Shown here: piece by piece, positions 35,479 to 46,872 of the stretch | Layout of the letters: each line of letters starts with the position of its first letter | Numbering within the stretch: the first letter of the stretch is position 1 | Assembly: GCA_963792675.1 (NCBI GenBank) | Contig: CAWBWT010000003.1 | Location: 57,982 to 121,981 of the forward strand | Length of the DNA: 64,000 nt | Direction of reading: 5' to 3' | Origin: JBBROS01 sp963792675 | GTDB taxonomy: Bacteria; Pseudomonadota; Alphaproteobacteria; Acetobacterales; Acetobacteraceae | Translations under genes and position numbers: made by a program | The notes under the pieces: generated by a model | Database searches by the model: none | What the model was told of the DNA's origin: nothing | What the model saw: the letters and a program-made list of their open reading frames with translations, nothing else

Positions 35479-36216
35479 CTATCCGGCGGTGAACCCTCCA
35501 TCGACCTCCAGGCAAGTCCCGTTGACCATGGCGGCGCCGTCACCGAGCAGGAAGCAGACCGTCCGCGCCACTTCCTCCGGTTCGACGAAGCGTCCGAGCG
35601 GGATGCGCGCCAGCATCGGCGCCGAGCGGGCCGGGTCGGACCAGGCCCGCTGCGCCATGGGCGTCAAGGTCACGGTCGGGTTGACGCTGTTCACCCGGAT
35701 GCCGAGTGGTCCGAACTCGATCGCCAAGACCCGGGTCAGCGCGTCGAGCGCGGCCTTCGACGCGCAGTACGCGGCATGGAGGGGGAGGCCGCGCGACGAT
35801 GCCGTGCTCGACACGTTGACGATGGCGCCATGGCGTCCGCGGGCGACGAGATGGCCCGCGACCACCTGCGCCAGCCGCAGCGGCACCCAGGTATTGATCC
35901 GCAACACCGCTTCGAACGCGGTCGCCGTCGTTTCCAGCGCCGGTTCCAAGATCGAGATGCCGGCATTGTTGACCAGCAGGTCGAACGGCAACGCCGCTGA
36001 TACCATCGCGGCGGCCGTTTCGACGTCGTCGAGATCGGCCACGATGGTGCCGCAGCCGGTCTCAGCCTGCAGGCTCTCGAGGTCGGAGGCGGTCCGCCCG
36101 AGCGCCACCACCTCGGCTCCTCGTGCCGCCAGCATCTTCGCCACCGCCCGGCCGATCCCCTTGCCGGCTCCTGTCACGAGAGCGCGTTGCCCGGCGAACT
36201 CGGCCGACTGATCCAT
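35479..36216 (-). CDS. L-xylulose reductase-like SDR
   Basis: A 245-aa SDR very like carbonyl/L-xylulose reductases (DCXR): RALVTGAGKGIGRAVAKML, VVALGRTASDLESLQ, LLVNNAGISILEP, GAIVNVSSTASSRG, catalytic YCASK, and VNSVNPTVTLTPM. GRT at the end of beta-2 favours NADPH. It is the last gene of the polyol operon (binding protein, ABC, dehydrogenase, kinase) and is intact, unlike those upstream. It probably interconverts a ketose and a polyol. Confidence 0.88.
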   Translation of the reverse strand: MDQSAEFAGQRALVTGAGKGIGRAVAKMLAARGAEVVALGRTASDLESLQAETGCGTIVADLDDVETAAAMVSAALPFDLLVNNAGISILEPALETTATAFEAVLRINTWVPLRLAQVVAGHLVARGRHGAIVNVSSTASSRGLPLHAAYCASKAALDALTRVLAIEFGPLGIRVNSVNPTVTLTPMAQRAWSDPARSAPMLARIPLGRFVEPEEVARTVCFLLGDGAAMVNGTCLEVDGGFTAG

Positions 36217-36326
36217 GGTCGTGCTTCCTCCAACGAGGGACTTGAGCTGCGTCGGGGCTGGGTGGGGCAGGGGCGCCCCAGCCGCCACCGATGCGGCCAT
36301 TGATCCGGAGCTTCTGCCGCGGCCGC

Positions 36327-37828
36327 TCAGGCATTTCTCAGCGCGTGCATGGCTGGCCGGATCGCCGGGTACAATGATCGATAGACCTCGAACGATGCGG
36401 CGAGCCGGGCCTGTCCTCCGTCGCTCGGGCGAGCCCGGTCGACGAGCGTGATCCAACCCTCTCCCGGCTTGGCCGGGTCGGCCAGCCCGGCGCCGGCCGC
36501 GGCCAGCATCGCGGCACCCAGCGCCGCCTCGACATCCTCGGCGATCGTGCGGACCGGGTAGCCGGTCGCATCGGCGATGATCTGCATCCACAGATCCGAT
36601 TTCGCCGCCCCGCCCACCACCACCAGCGAATCGGCCAGCACTCCCATGGTCGGGCCGCCCGCGTCCATGTTGTGGCGCAACGCGAAGGCGACGCCTTCCA
36701 GGACGGCGCGGAACAGGTGGCCGCGGGTGTGGGTGAGGCCCAGGCCGACGAAGGCGCCGCTCGCCTGCGCGTCCCAAACCGGACTGCGCTCCCCCATCAG
36801 GTAGGGCAGGAACAACAAGCCATCGCTGCCCGGCGCGATGGCGGCGGCCTCGGCGTCCAGAGTCGCGAGCGTGACGCCCGGGCAGACATTCTGCTGGAAC
36901 CAGGTCACCGCGGCGCCGGCGGTGATGGCGCCGCCGAACACGTACAGGTCGCGCAGCCCGTTCACCACGTGCGGCATGGCGATCAACCCGTGCCGGGCGT
37001 CGGCGTGCGGCACAATCCAGCCCCAGCACATGCTGGTGCCGATCATGCCGACGTGCTGGCCGGGCTGGTTCGCGCCGGCCGCCAGGGTCGCCACCGCCGC
37101 GTCGACCCCGCCCGCCATCACCGGCGTCCCCGCGAGCAACCCCAGCCGCTCCGCCCAGCCCGGCAGTAGCGGCCCCACGGCCGCGTCGGATTGCACCAGG
37201 CGCTCCGGCATCATCGCGCGCGGGATGTCGAGCGCGTCCAGCATCTCGCCGGACCAGCGCCGCGCGGCGATCTCGTACACTCCGCCGATGTTGCCGGCCG
37301 AGGAGTGGTCGACCGCGAGCACACCGGTGAGCTGCTGGATGATCCAGGCGTTGGGCGGAACCAGGTGGGTCGTGCGCGCCCACACCTCCGGCCGGTGCCG
37401 CCGCAGCCATAGCATTTTTGTAAATCCGTAATAGCTGTCGACGCCGTTGCCGGTGACGTCGAACAGCCGCTCGAGGTCGGTGGTGGCCCGGACATGCGCC
37501 ACCTCCGCGGTGGCCCGGCGGTCCATCCAGATCAGGCACGGATGCAGCGGCTTCATCTCGTCGTCGACCGGGATGCCGGAACCGCCATACAGGCTGCTGA
37601 TGCAAAGCCCGGCGATCTCCCCGGGCGGCACGCCGGCCTTCTGCGTGACCGCGGCGATGCAGGCCACCACGGCGTCGAGCCAGACCGCGCGGCTGCTCGG
37701 CCCAAAGCGGCCGCGGCGTGTCGGGCTGATAGCCCTGGCGTATGCGGCGCGACGATGCGGCCGCCGGCCTCGACCAGCAGCGCCTTGGTGCTCTGGGTGC
37801 CGATATCGACGCCGATGACGTATGGCAC
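36327..37828 (-). pseudogene. FGGY carbohydrate kinase (xylulokinase-like), two frameshifts near the 5' end
   Basis: The N-terminus MPYVIGVDIGTQSTKALLVE is in one frame to about 37738. A short piece (GYQPDTPRPLWAEQP) is in a second frame, and from about 37690 onward the rest (VWLDAVVACIAAVTQKAGVP to the C-terminus) is in a third. The large remainder carries CLIWMDRRATAEV, a glycine-rich GGVDAAVATLAAGAN, GLLFLPYLMGERSPVWD and VVVGGAAKSDLWMQIIAD. All family parts exist (about 500 aa in total), so this was recently a whole kinase. It would phosphorylate a ketose such as D-xylulose or erythrulose made by the dehydrogenase next to it. Confidence 0.82.
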
Positions 37829-37834
37829 CGGCTA

Positions 37835-37864
37835 AAGCCCGATCCGATCGGAGTGGATCGGCTT
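37835..37864. other. Inverted repeat between kinase and dehydrogenase genes
   Basis: Arms AAGC-C-CGATCC (37835-37845) and GGATCGGCTT (37855-37864) can form a roughly 10-bp stem with one bulged C and a 9-nt loop. It sits in the operon gap between the dehydrogenase end and the kinase start, and could stabilise or attenuate the transcript. No T-run follows. Confidence 0.35.
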
Positions 37865-37933
37865 GGGCGCCGCAGTCCTTAGTTCTGCGAGCATGTGCAT
37901 CCGATAGGTAACCCCGACTGATCGGATCATGCT

Positions 37934-39028
37934 CTAGGCTCGCGGCTTGAGCAGGACCTTGATCGAATCGAGCGAGTTGGCGATCTTGATCGCCTCGTCC
38001 CATTGCTCGAGCGTGTAGTCGTGCGTCACGATGCCCTGCGACGTCACAAGGCCGCGCGTCGAGCAGGTCGATCGCGATCGGGTAGCAATACGGGCCGAGA
38101 TGCGCGCCGCGCACGTCGAGTCTCCTTGCGGTCGCCGATGATCGACCAGTCGAGCGCGTGGTCTCGCTGCCGAACACCGAGAACTCGACGAAGCGGCCGA
38201 GCTTGCGGATCAGGTCCAGGCCCTGCGTCACGCCGACGGCGACCCGGTCGCCTCGATGTAGACGTCGCAGCCATAGCCGCCGGTCAGCGACTTGCACGAT
38301 CGCCAGCGCGTCCTCGTGTTTCGGATTGATCGTCACGTCGGCGCCGAACTCTTGTGCAAGTGCCAGGCGCTCCGGCACCATGTCGATCACGACGAGCTTC
38401 TTCGGCGTCTTCAGCTTGGCGACCTGCACCATCATCAGCCCGATCGGCCCGGCGCCGGCGATCACCACCACGTCGTCGAGCTGGACGTCGCCGCGCTGCA
38501 CGGTGTGGATCGCGCAGGCCAGCGGCTCGATGATCGCCGCGTCCTCGAGCCGCATTGACTGTCGGGATCACATGTACCCGCGCGTGGGCGGCAGCAGCAT
38601 GTATTCCGCCATGCCGCCATCGGCGACCTCGCGCTGGAAGCCGAAGATGTTGTGCACCTCGCACATCCAGTACTGGCCGGACCGGCAATAGCGGCACTGG
38701 TCGCAGGGCACGATCTGCTCGGCAATCACGCGTGTCGCCGGGCTGGACGCCGAAATGCTCCGCCGCGCCGTCGCCGAGTTCGTCCACGACGCCGAAGAAC
38801 TCGTGGCCCGGGATCACCGGCGCCTTCACCCACGGCGTCTCGCCGGCCGCCCCAGAACATCTTGGCGCCCGCATCCAGCACTTGCAGTCGCTGGCGCAGA
38901 TGCCGCAGGCGGAGATGCGGATCGTCATCTCGCGCGCCTTCGGCACCGGCCGCGCCACCTGCTCGACCCGGTAATCCTTCGGCGCCGTGACAAACGATGG
39001 CGGTCATCCGGTCGTTCATGCGTGCCAT
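37934..39028 (-). pseudogene. Zinc-dependent polyol dehydrogenase (EltD / erythritol-threitol type), many frameshifts
   Basis: The fragments in order give MARMNDRMTAIVCHG, MTIRISACGICASDCK (zinc Cys), APVIPGHEFFGVVDELGDGA, MRLEDAAIIEPLACAIHTVQ, then DDVVVIAGAGPIGLMMVQVA (NAD), VTQGLDLIRKLGRFVEFSVF, DVRGAHLGPYCYPIAIDLL and a C-terminal LKPRA. The order and motifs match medium-chain Zn dehydrogenases, especially erythritol/L-threitol dehydrogenases. At least six frame changes are needed. The first is an extra G in the GGCGCC run near 38988. The gene cannot encode a functional enzyme as written. Confidence 0.75.
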
Positions 39029-39081
39029 TGCTGACCTCCTCCCTGCGGGTGCCGCTCGCGGCACCCTAATGATCTACGGCA

Positions 39082-40048
39082 TTATCGACGGCGCTCGCGG
39101 CCGATGTAGATCGCGAGCAGGATAATGGCTCCCTTGATGATCGTCTGCACATACGGGTTCACGCCGACCATGTTGAGGCCGTTGTTCAGCACGCCCAGCA
39201 GCAGCGCGCCGAGCAAGGTGCCGAGCATCGAACCGCGGCCGCCGGCGATCGAGGTGCCGCCCAGCACGACCGCGGCGATGGCGTCGAGTTCGAAGCCCTG
39301 ACCCGCATTCGGCTGCCCGCTCATCAGCCGTGCCGTGAGCACGATCCCGGCGATGGCGGAGGTCAGACCCGCTGATGGCGTAGACCATCAGCTTCGAACG
39401 CCACACCCGCACGCCCGACAGCCGCGTCGCCTGCTCGTTGCCGCCGATGGCGTAGACGTAGCGGCCGAACGGCATGCGCTCCAGCACCACCCAGCCGATC
39501 ACGAACACCACGATCATGACGATGATCGGGATCTGGATGCCGAAGACGGCCCCGTTGCCGAATTCGCGCATCCAGGGCGGCAGGCCGCTGATCGGGTAGC
39601 CGCCGGTGTAGACAGCGCCAAGCCGCGCGCGATGCCCATGGTGGCGAGCGTCACGATGATCGGCGGCATGCCGGCCAACGCCACGAAGCCGCCATTGGCG
39701 ACGCCGAAGGCGATGCCGATCAGTAGCGCCGCCAGGATCGCCAGCGCCCCGGGCACGCCAGCCGCCATCATCCCGGCCATCAGCGTGCCGGACAGCGCCA
39801 TCACCGCGCCGACCGATAGGTCGATGCCGCCGGTTAGGATGACGTAGGTCATGCCGACCGCGATCAGCGCGTTGATCGACACCTGGCGCAGCACGTTGCT
39901 GATGTTCGATACGCTGAGGAAGCTGTCGGTCGCCACCACCATCACGATGCACACGGCCACCAGGCCGAGCAGCGGGTAGAAGGTCGGCGTTTGCCGCAGC
40001 CGGGTCAGCACGCCGGGGCCGGCCGGCGGAGCCTTTGCGAGTGTGACG

Positions 40049-40056
<8 letters not shown>
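39082..40056 (-). pseudogene. RbsC-type sugar ABC permease, two frameshifts
   Basis: A TTG start at 40054-40056 overlaps the ATPase stop by 8 nt. The first part (TFYPLLGLVAVCIVMVVATD, GMTYVILTGGIDLSVGAVMA, MPPIIVTLATMGIARGLAL) is in one frame to about 39620. The middle (GGYPISGLPPWMREFGNGAV, VFVIGWVVLERMPFGRYVYA, NEQATRLSGVRVWRSKLMVY) is in another to about 39370. The end (LDAIAAVVLGGTSIAGGRGS, LLGVLNNGLNMVGVNPYVQ) returns to a third. All conserved permease parts are present, so the gene is a recent casualty or mis-sequenced. Confidence 0.8.
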
Positions 40057-41569
<1,513 letters not shown>

Positions 41570-41576
41570 GTGCGGC

Positions 41577-42519
41577 CTACCAGTGGAAGGTTTTCGCGCC
41601 CTCGGCGTCGACCAGCTTGACGTCGATCGGCACCTCCTTCGGCACGTTGGCGCCCCACTTCTTCGCCAGCGCGATGCCGAGCGCGATCCGCACCTGGTCG
41701 GCCGGATATTGCGCCGAGGTCTCGACGAACTTCGAGCCCTTGGCCTGCATCGCCGTGATCGCTTCCGGCGCCCCGTCCACCGAGGTCAGCTTGATGTCCT
41801 TGCCCGCTCGCCTCGATGGCCGATAAGGCGCCCATCGCGCCGCCGTCGTTGACGCTGAACACGCCCTTCAGGTTGGGATGGCGTTGGATCATGTTTTCCG
41901 TGGTCGTCAGCGCGGTGTCGCGTTCCTGCTTGCCGTTCTGGGTATCGACCAGCTTCACCCCGGGCGCCTTCTCGAGCGCCGCCTTGCAGCCGCGCACCCG
42001 CTCCAGGATCGGCACCACCGGGATGCCGTCGAGGATCACCACCTCGCCGCTGCCGCCGATCGACTTGGCGAGATACTCGCACGCCATCAGCCCGGCATCG
42101 TAGTTCTTCGAGCCCACGAAGCTGTCCACCGGGCCGCTGGCGTTGGCGTCCACCGCCACCACCACGACGCCCGCGTTCTTGGCCGACGTCACCGCCGATT
42201 GGATGCCGGCGGTGTCGGTCGGGTTCACGAGCAGGATGTCGATCTTCTGCTGCAGCATGTCCTCGACGTCGCTGATCTGCTTTGCGACGTCGTGATGCGC
42301 ATCGGTGACCACAACGGTGGCGCCGATGGTCGCGGCGGCGTCGCGCAGAGCCTTCTGCATGGTGACGAAGTAGGGGTTGTTCAGCTCCTGGAAGGTCATG
42401 CCGATCTTGAGCGCGGCGGCATCGGCCCCGGTTGCGGAAAGGATGGCGGCGGCGGCGCCCAAGACGGTACTCAGTGCAGTGCTCAGCAAGGCGGCTTTGA
42501 GGCGAGGTGTGGTCGGCAT
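41577..42519 (-). pseudogene. Sugar-binding periplasmic protein (RbsB/XylF type), one frameshift
   Basis: A signal peptide (LLSTALSTVLGAAAAILSAT, then ADA) precedes LKIGMTFQELNNPYFVTMQK, DILLVNPTDTAGIQSAVTSA, VVVVAVDANASGPVDSFVGS and FSVNDGGAMGALSAIEASG. One extra G near 41810 (GGG where family spacing needs GG) shifts the frame. The other frame continues KDIKLTSVDGAPEAITAMQA and QVRIALGIALAKKWGANVP, ending at 41577. It would deliver a pentose/polyol to the adjacent ABC ATPase and permease. Confidence 0.82.
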
Positions 42520-42533
42520 GGTCGCGTCTCCCG

Positions 42534-43451
42534 TTATGGTTGTTGGTGCGCAGCCTGGCCCAGATGCTGCTGCCGATACTCCGACGGCGGCATCCGCTTT
42601 TGGGCGAGGAACTGACGGTTGAAGTTCGACAGGTTGTTGAATCCGACCTCGAAGCAGATGTCGGCCACGCGGTCGTCGCGCTGGACCAGCATCTCGCAGG
42701 CGCGGTTGATGCGCAGGCCGTTGACGTAGGCGACGAAGCCGAGCCCAGTGTGGCGCTTGAACGCCCGGCTGAACGCAGCCGGCGTGTAACCGCTCAGCGC
42801 CGCGAGATCTGCCTCACGCAGGTCGCCCCCGAGGTTGCTGCCGATATGCGCCAACACGTGGTTGAGCGGTTTCGCGCTGTACTCTTCCGGCGTCGGTTGG
42901 TAGCCGACGCTGGCCAACGGCCGCCGGGTCTCGTCGCGAAGCAGCAGGTCGAGGATCTCGAAGAACAAGGCAAGTCGGCGCAACCCCGTCGTCTCGAGCA
43001 GGCCGAGCATCAGCGGCCGCGCCGCCTCGCCGGTGGCCGGGGCGAACTGCAAGCCGCGCCCGGACTCGCGCAACAGGCCGCTCAACTGGCGTGGGTCCGG
43101 CAGGATGGACTGCATGCCGTGCGCGGCAGCCTCAGTGAACTGCAGCACCAGGCAGCGCTGCTTGATTGAGGTGCCGGGTGGGACGTTGCTGATCCAATTA
43201 TGCGGCAGGTTGGGGCCGACCAGCATCAGGTGCCCTGGCGAGAACGGGCCGATGTGGTCGCCGACGAACACCTGGCCTTCGGTCGCCGTGACGAGGTGGA
43301 TCTCGTATTCCGGATGGTAATGCCACCGCACCGTCCGGAACGGGTAGCCGTGTGACCACGCCTTGAACATGTCGGTGCTGGCGACGTCGACGACCTCGAG
43401 CGCCGCGGCATGGTTCGTGTGCTGCATGGTGCCGCGCGTGGCGACGCTCAT
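42534..43451 (-). CDS. AraC-family regulator of the polyol operon
   Basis: A 305-aa intact protein: an N-terminal cupin sensor (VRWHYHPEYEIHLVTATEGQ, GHLMLVGPNLPHNWIS) followed by a double helix-turn-helix (DLAALSGYTPAAFSRAFKRH and DRVADICFEVGFNNLSNFNR, ending FLAQKRMPPSEYRQQ). It is the first gene of the minus-strand run and lies 15 bp before the binding-protein gene, so it likely controls that operon. It is intact while all its likely transport and catabolic targets (but not the last gene, the SDR) are broken. Confidence 0.88.
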   Translation of the reverse strand: MSVATRGTMQHTNHAAALEVVDVASTDMFKAWSHGYPFRTVRWHYHPEYEIHLVTATEGQVFVGDHIGPFSPGHLMLVGPNLPHNWISNVPPGTSIKQRCLVLQFTEAAAHGMQSILPDPRQLSGLLRESGRGLQFAPATGEAARPLMLGLLETTGLRRLALFFEILDLLLRDETRRPLASVGYQPTPEEYSAKPLNHVLAHIGSNLGGDLREADLAALSGYTPAAFSRAFKRHTGLGFVAYVNGLRINRACEMLVQRDDRVADICFEVGFNNLSNFNRQFLAQKRMPPSEYRQQHLGQAAHQQP

Positions 43452-43815
43452 CCGAGGCGCGACCGGAGGTCTACCATGACGTTTCCCCTGCTGCCGTGGG
43501 CAATGCCTCGTCGATCGAGCTTGCCGGGCTATCGTTGGGTCGGATGGTAACCCCCGTTTTATGCAATTTGCTACACGTTCGCTTCAGCCTGACTGATACT
43601 TATTTGCCACCCCGCTTGCCCGGGGGCGCGATGCTGCCGAACGCCGCAGCTCGGGACACAAGCGCTGTGCTGTCTGGATCGCTTCGGCCGCGCGTTTCCT
43701 GCTGAGCCCGTGCAACCCGGCCGCCACAAGAACGGCAGGAGATGCGCAAAGCGTTGCGGTTGACAGGGGCACGCGACCGCGACACGATCAAACGGAATTC
43801 CGAATGTAGAAAGCC
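43452..43815. other. Intergenic region between divergent AraC and GntR genes
   Basis: 364 bp with lower GC around 43550-43620 (a stretch including ATGCAATTTGCTACACG and ACTTATTTGCC), which fits a shared promoter region. No strong inverted repeat was found by eye. Short frames here have no recognisable family. Confidence 0.4.
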
Positions 43816-44505
43816 GTGGAACGCGCCATCACCCCGCTAGACACCGGTCCTATCCTGATCGACCGGGTCTACCAGCGCCTGCTGGACGCCATTGCCGACG
43901 GCTCGCTGCCGCCGGGACGCCGCATTCCGCAGAACGCGCTGGCCGAACGCCTCGGCGTGTCGCGGCAGCCGGTCAGCCACGCGCTGCATCTGCTCAAGCG
44001 CCAAGGCCTGGTTCAGGAGAGCGGTCGCAAGGGCCTCGAAGTGGCGCCGGTGGACCCGGTGCGGCTACGCCAGCTTTACGAAGTCCGGGCCGTCCTCGAC
44101 GGCCTTGCGGCGCGTTTGGCGGCCGAGCGCGCCAGGCTGGACCCGGCCGGCCGGGCCGATTTGCAGCAGGCGCTTGAGGCCGGTTGCGCCGCAGCGCCAG
44201 ACGCCCCGGTCGGCAGCCGGGTCGCCGCCGACGTCGGCTTCCACGGGGCGATCTATCGCCTATGCGGCAACCCGGCCGTCGCCGAGATGGTGGATCCGCA
44301 TTGGGCCCATCTCCGCCGCGCCATGGCCGTCGTGCTCACCGCGCTCGACTACCACGACCGCGCCTGGGCCGAGCACGCCGCCATCGCCGCCTGCATCCTG
44401 GCGGGCGACGCCGATGGCGCCGAACGGGCCGCCCGCGCGCACGCACTCGGCGCCGGCCGCAAGACCGAGGAACGGCTGGGCGACGTCGCCCCGGCCGCTG
44501 CCTGA
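43816..44505 (+). CDS. GntR-family regulator (FadR/FCD type)
   Basis: A 229-aa protein with a GTG start at 43816. The N-terminal winged helix (ILIDRVYQRLLDAIADGSLP, ALAERLGVSRQPVSHALHLL) is followed by an all-helical FCD domain (LYEVRAVLDGLAARLAAERA, DVGFHGAIYRLCGNPAVAEM with the metal-binding Asp and His). FCD regulators usually sense a small carboxylate. It is 23 bp upstream of the PhyH dioxygenase and the SAF-domain dehydrogenase, so it likely controls them. Confidence 0.88.
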   Translation: MERAITPLDTGPILIDRVYQRLLDAIADGSLPPGRRIPQNALAERLGVSRQPVSHALHLLKRQGLVQESGRKGLEVAPVDPVRLRQLYEVRAVLDGLAARLAAERARLDPAGRADLQQALEAGCAAAPDAPVGSRVAADVGFHGAIYRLCGNPAVAEMVDPHWAHLRRAMAVVLTALDYHDRAWAEHAAIAACILAGDADGAERAARAHALGAGRKTEERLGDVAPAAA

Positions 44506-44528
44506 CCTAACCAGAAGGGGAGTCGTCC

Positions 44529-45335
44529 ATGAATTTGACCCAAGAGCAAATCACCCAGTTCCACGAGGAGGGCTGGTTGTTCATCCCCGAGCTGTTCAGC
44601 CCCGAGGAGGTCGCCGTGCTGAAGCGCGAGGCCGAGGCGATCTATCGAGAGCACCGCCCGGAAGTATGGCGCGAAAAGAACGGCAGCCCGCGCACCGCCT
44701 TTGCCGCCCATACCTATAACGAGGCATTTCGCCTGCTCGGCGCCCACCCGCGCATGATCCGCCCGGTCGAGCAGCTGTTCGGCGAGTCCGTCTACATGCA
44801 CCAATACAAGATCAACGCGAAATCCGCCTTCACCGGCGAGGTGTGGCAGTGGCACCAGGATTACGGCACCTGGCTGCGCGACGACGGCATGATGGAGCCG
44901 CGGGCGATGAACATCTCCGTCTTCCTCGACGAGGTGATGCCGATCAACGGTCCGCTGCTGCTGGTGCCTCGCAGCCAGACCGCCGGCAACCTCGAGGCGG
45001 CGCACGACCTCGAGACCACGTCATACCCGCTGTGGACGCTCGACAACGAGACGGTCACTCGCCTCGTCGAGCAGGGCGGCATCGTGGCGCCGACCGGCAA
45101 GGCTGGCGGCATGCTGATGTTCCACGGCAACCTCGTGCACGGCTCGGCCGGCAACATCACTCCCTATCCGCGCAAGATCGTCTACCTCACCCTGAACGCG
45201 GTCTCGAACGCGATCAGGAAGCCGACCCGGCCCGAGTTCATCGCGCACCAGGATTTTGCGCCGATCGTGCCGGTCGCCGACGACGCGCTGCTGCGCTACG
45301 CCCGCGACACGGGCTTGGCGGTTGCCGCGGAGTAG
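44529..45335 (+). CDS. Phytanoyl-CoA dioxygenase (PhyH) family Fe(II)/2-oxoglutarate oxygenase
   Basis: A 268-aa cytoplasmic enzyme: MNLTQEQITQFHEEGWLFIP is the typical opening. WQWHQDYGTW supplies the HxD metal ligands, FHGNLVHGSAGNITPYPRK the distal His and the 2-oxoglutarate Arg. NISVFLDEVMPINGPLLLVP is a family strand. Bacterial PhyH enzymes hydroxylate diverse small molecules; no CoA-binding feature is seen. It is followed after 4 nt by the SAF-domain dehydrogenase, so hydroxylation then oxidation or cleavage of one substrate is plausible. Confidence 0.88.
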   Translation: MNLTQEQITQFHEEGWLFIPELFSPEEVAVLKREAEAIYREHRPEVWREKNGSPRTAFAAHTYNEAFRLLGAHPRMIRPVEQLFGESVYMHQYKINAKSAFTGEVWQWHQDYGTWLRDDGMMEPRAMNISVFLDEVMPINGPLLLVPRSQTAGNLEAAHDLETTSYPLWTLDNETVTRLVEQGGIVAPTGKAGGMLMFHGNLVHGSAGNITPYPRKIVYLTLNAVSNAIRKPTRPEFIAHQDFAPIVPVADDALLRYARDTGLAVAAE

Positions 45336-45339
45336 CCGC

Positions 45340-46659
45340 GTGAACCTCCATCGCCTGTTGGCGGCCCGGGTCGACGCCGGGCGGCCGGTTCGCGTGGTGC
45401 TGGTCGGCGCCGGCAAGTTCGGCTCGATGTTCCTGTCGCAGGTGCCGACCACGCCGGGCATCGAGGTCGCCGCCATCGCCGACCTCGACCCGGAACGCGG
45501 CCGCGCCGCCTGTCGCGCGGTCGGCTGGGACGAGGCCCGCATCGCCGCCACTCGCTTTACCGACGACGCCCTCGGCGCCATCGCCGGCAGCAACGCCGAG
45601 GTGGTGATCGAGGCGACCGGTCAGCCGGCAGCCGGCATCACCCATGCCCGCGCGGCGTTTGCCGCCGGCAAGCACGTGGTGATGGTCAACGTCGAGGCCG
45701 ACGCGCTATGCGGCCCGCTGCTGGCCGAGGCGGCGCAGGAGGCCGGCGTCGTGTATTCGTTGGCCTACGGCGACCAGCCGGCGCTCACCGCCGAGATGGT
45801 GGATTGGGCCCGCTCCTGCGGCTTTCGCGTGGTCGCCGCCGGCAAGGGCACCAAATACCTGCCGATCTACCATGCGGTGACCCCGGACGACGTGTGGGGG
45901 CATTACGGGCTGACCGCGGCGGAGGCGCAGGCGGCCGGCATGAACCCGCAAATGTTCAACTCCTTCCTCGACGGCACCAAGTCGGCCATCGAGATGGCGG
46001 CGATCGCCAATGCCTGCGACCTCGACGTGCCCGAGGCCGGGCTGGCCTTTCCGCCGTGCGGGGCGGACGACCTGCCGCATGTGCTCCGCCCCCGCTCGGC
46101 TGGCGGCGTGCTTGACCACGCCGGGATGGTCGAGGTGGTGTCCTCGCTCGAGCGCGACGGCCGCCCAGTCGCCCGCGACCTGCGCTGGGGCGTTTACGTC
46201 GTCATGGAGGCGCCGAACGACTACGCCGCTGCCTGCTTCAAGCAGTATGGCCTGCGTACCGACAGTACCGGCCGTTACGCGGCCATGTATAAGCCCTACC
46301 ACCTGATCGGGCTCGAGCTGAACGTGTCGGTGCTGTCCGCGGCTCTGCGCCGCGAGCCGACCGGCCAGCCCCGCGCGTTTCGCGGCGACGTCGCCGCCGT
46401 TGCCAAGCGCGCGCTGCGTGCCGGCGAGATGCTCGACGGGGAGGGCGGCTACACCGTCTGGGGCCGGCTGATGCCGGCGGCGTCCAGCCTCTCCGCGGGC
46501 GCATTGCCGATCGGCCTTGCCCACCGCGTCCGCTTGCTGCGCGACGTGCCGGACGGCGCGGTGCTGCGCATGAGCGATGTTGAGGCGCTGCACGGCCCCG
46601 CCGCCGATGCCCGGCGGGCGCTGGAATCGAAAGCTGCGCTGAAAGCCGCGGCGGAGTAG
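45340..46659 (+). CDS. Homoserine dehydrogenase-like NAD(P) oxidoreductase with SAF domain
   Basis: A 439-aa protein with a GTG start at 45340. An N-terminal Rossmann domain (VRVVLVGAGKFGSMFLSQVP, AIADLDPERGRAAC) and a catalytic core (VVMVNVEADALCGPLLAEAA, GDQPALTAEMVDWARSCGFR) are followed by a C-terminal SAF-type domain (RALRAGEMLDGEGGYTVWGR, LLRDVPDGAVLRMSDVE). The type was described as a predicted homoserine dehydrogenase with SAF domain. True homoserine dehydrogenases lack SAF, and the real substrate is unknown. It shares a transcript with the PhyH gene and the GntR regulator. Confidence 0.82.
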   Translation: MNLHRLLAARVDAGRPVRVVLVGAGKFGSMFLSQVPTTPGIEVAAIADLDPERGRAACRAVGWDEARIAATRFTDDALGAIAGSNAEVVIEATGQPAAGITHARAAFAAGKHVVMVNVEADALCGPLLAEAAQEAGVVYSLAYGDQPALTAEMVDWARSCGFRVVAAGKGTKYLPIYHAVTPDDVWGHYGLTAAEAQAAGMNPQMFNSFLDGTKSAIEMAAIANACDLDVPEAGLAFPPCGADDLPHVLRPRSAGGVLDHAGMVEVVSSLERDGRPVARDLRWGVYVVMEAPNDYAAACFKQYGLRTDSTGRYAAMYKPYHLIGLELNVSVLSAALRREPTGQPRAFRGDVAAVAKRALRAGEMLDGEGGYTVWGRLMPAASSLSAGALPIGLAHRVRLLRDVPDGAVLRMSDVEALHGPAADARRALESKAALKAAAE

Positions 46660-46777
46660 CCGCGGAACCCAGATTGCTGGCTTTCCAGCTTTCTGGCTGG
46701 CTTGCTTGCTGAGCTGAAATCGAGACACGGGGGCGTGGTAGCCGATTCCAGTCCGCCAGTGGACCGTTTTGTAGATG

Positions 46778-46790
46778 GAAGTAATACTTC
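46778..46790. promoter_or_regulatory. Inverted repeat upstream of the quinoprotein dehydrogenase
   Basis: GAAGTA-A-TACTTC is a perfect 6+6 inverted repeat about 83 nt before the start of the PQQ dehydrogenase. The surrounding sequence is AT-richer than average. A regulator operator is plausible; the regulator is unknown. Confidence 0.4.
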
Positions 46791-46872
46791 AAGCCTTGCC
46801 ATCTTTCGCCAAGAAGCTTGAACTACTCGTAAGCTGCCAAGCCATGGTGGCTCAATAAAGAGAGGACGTCCT

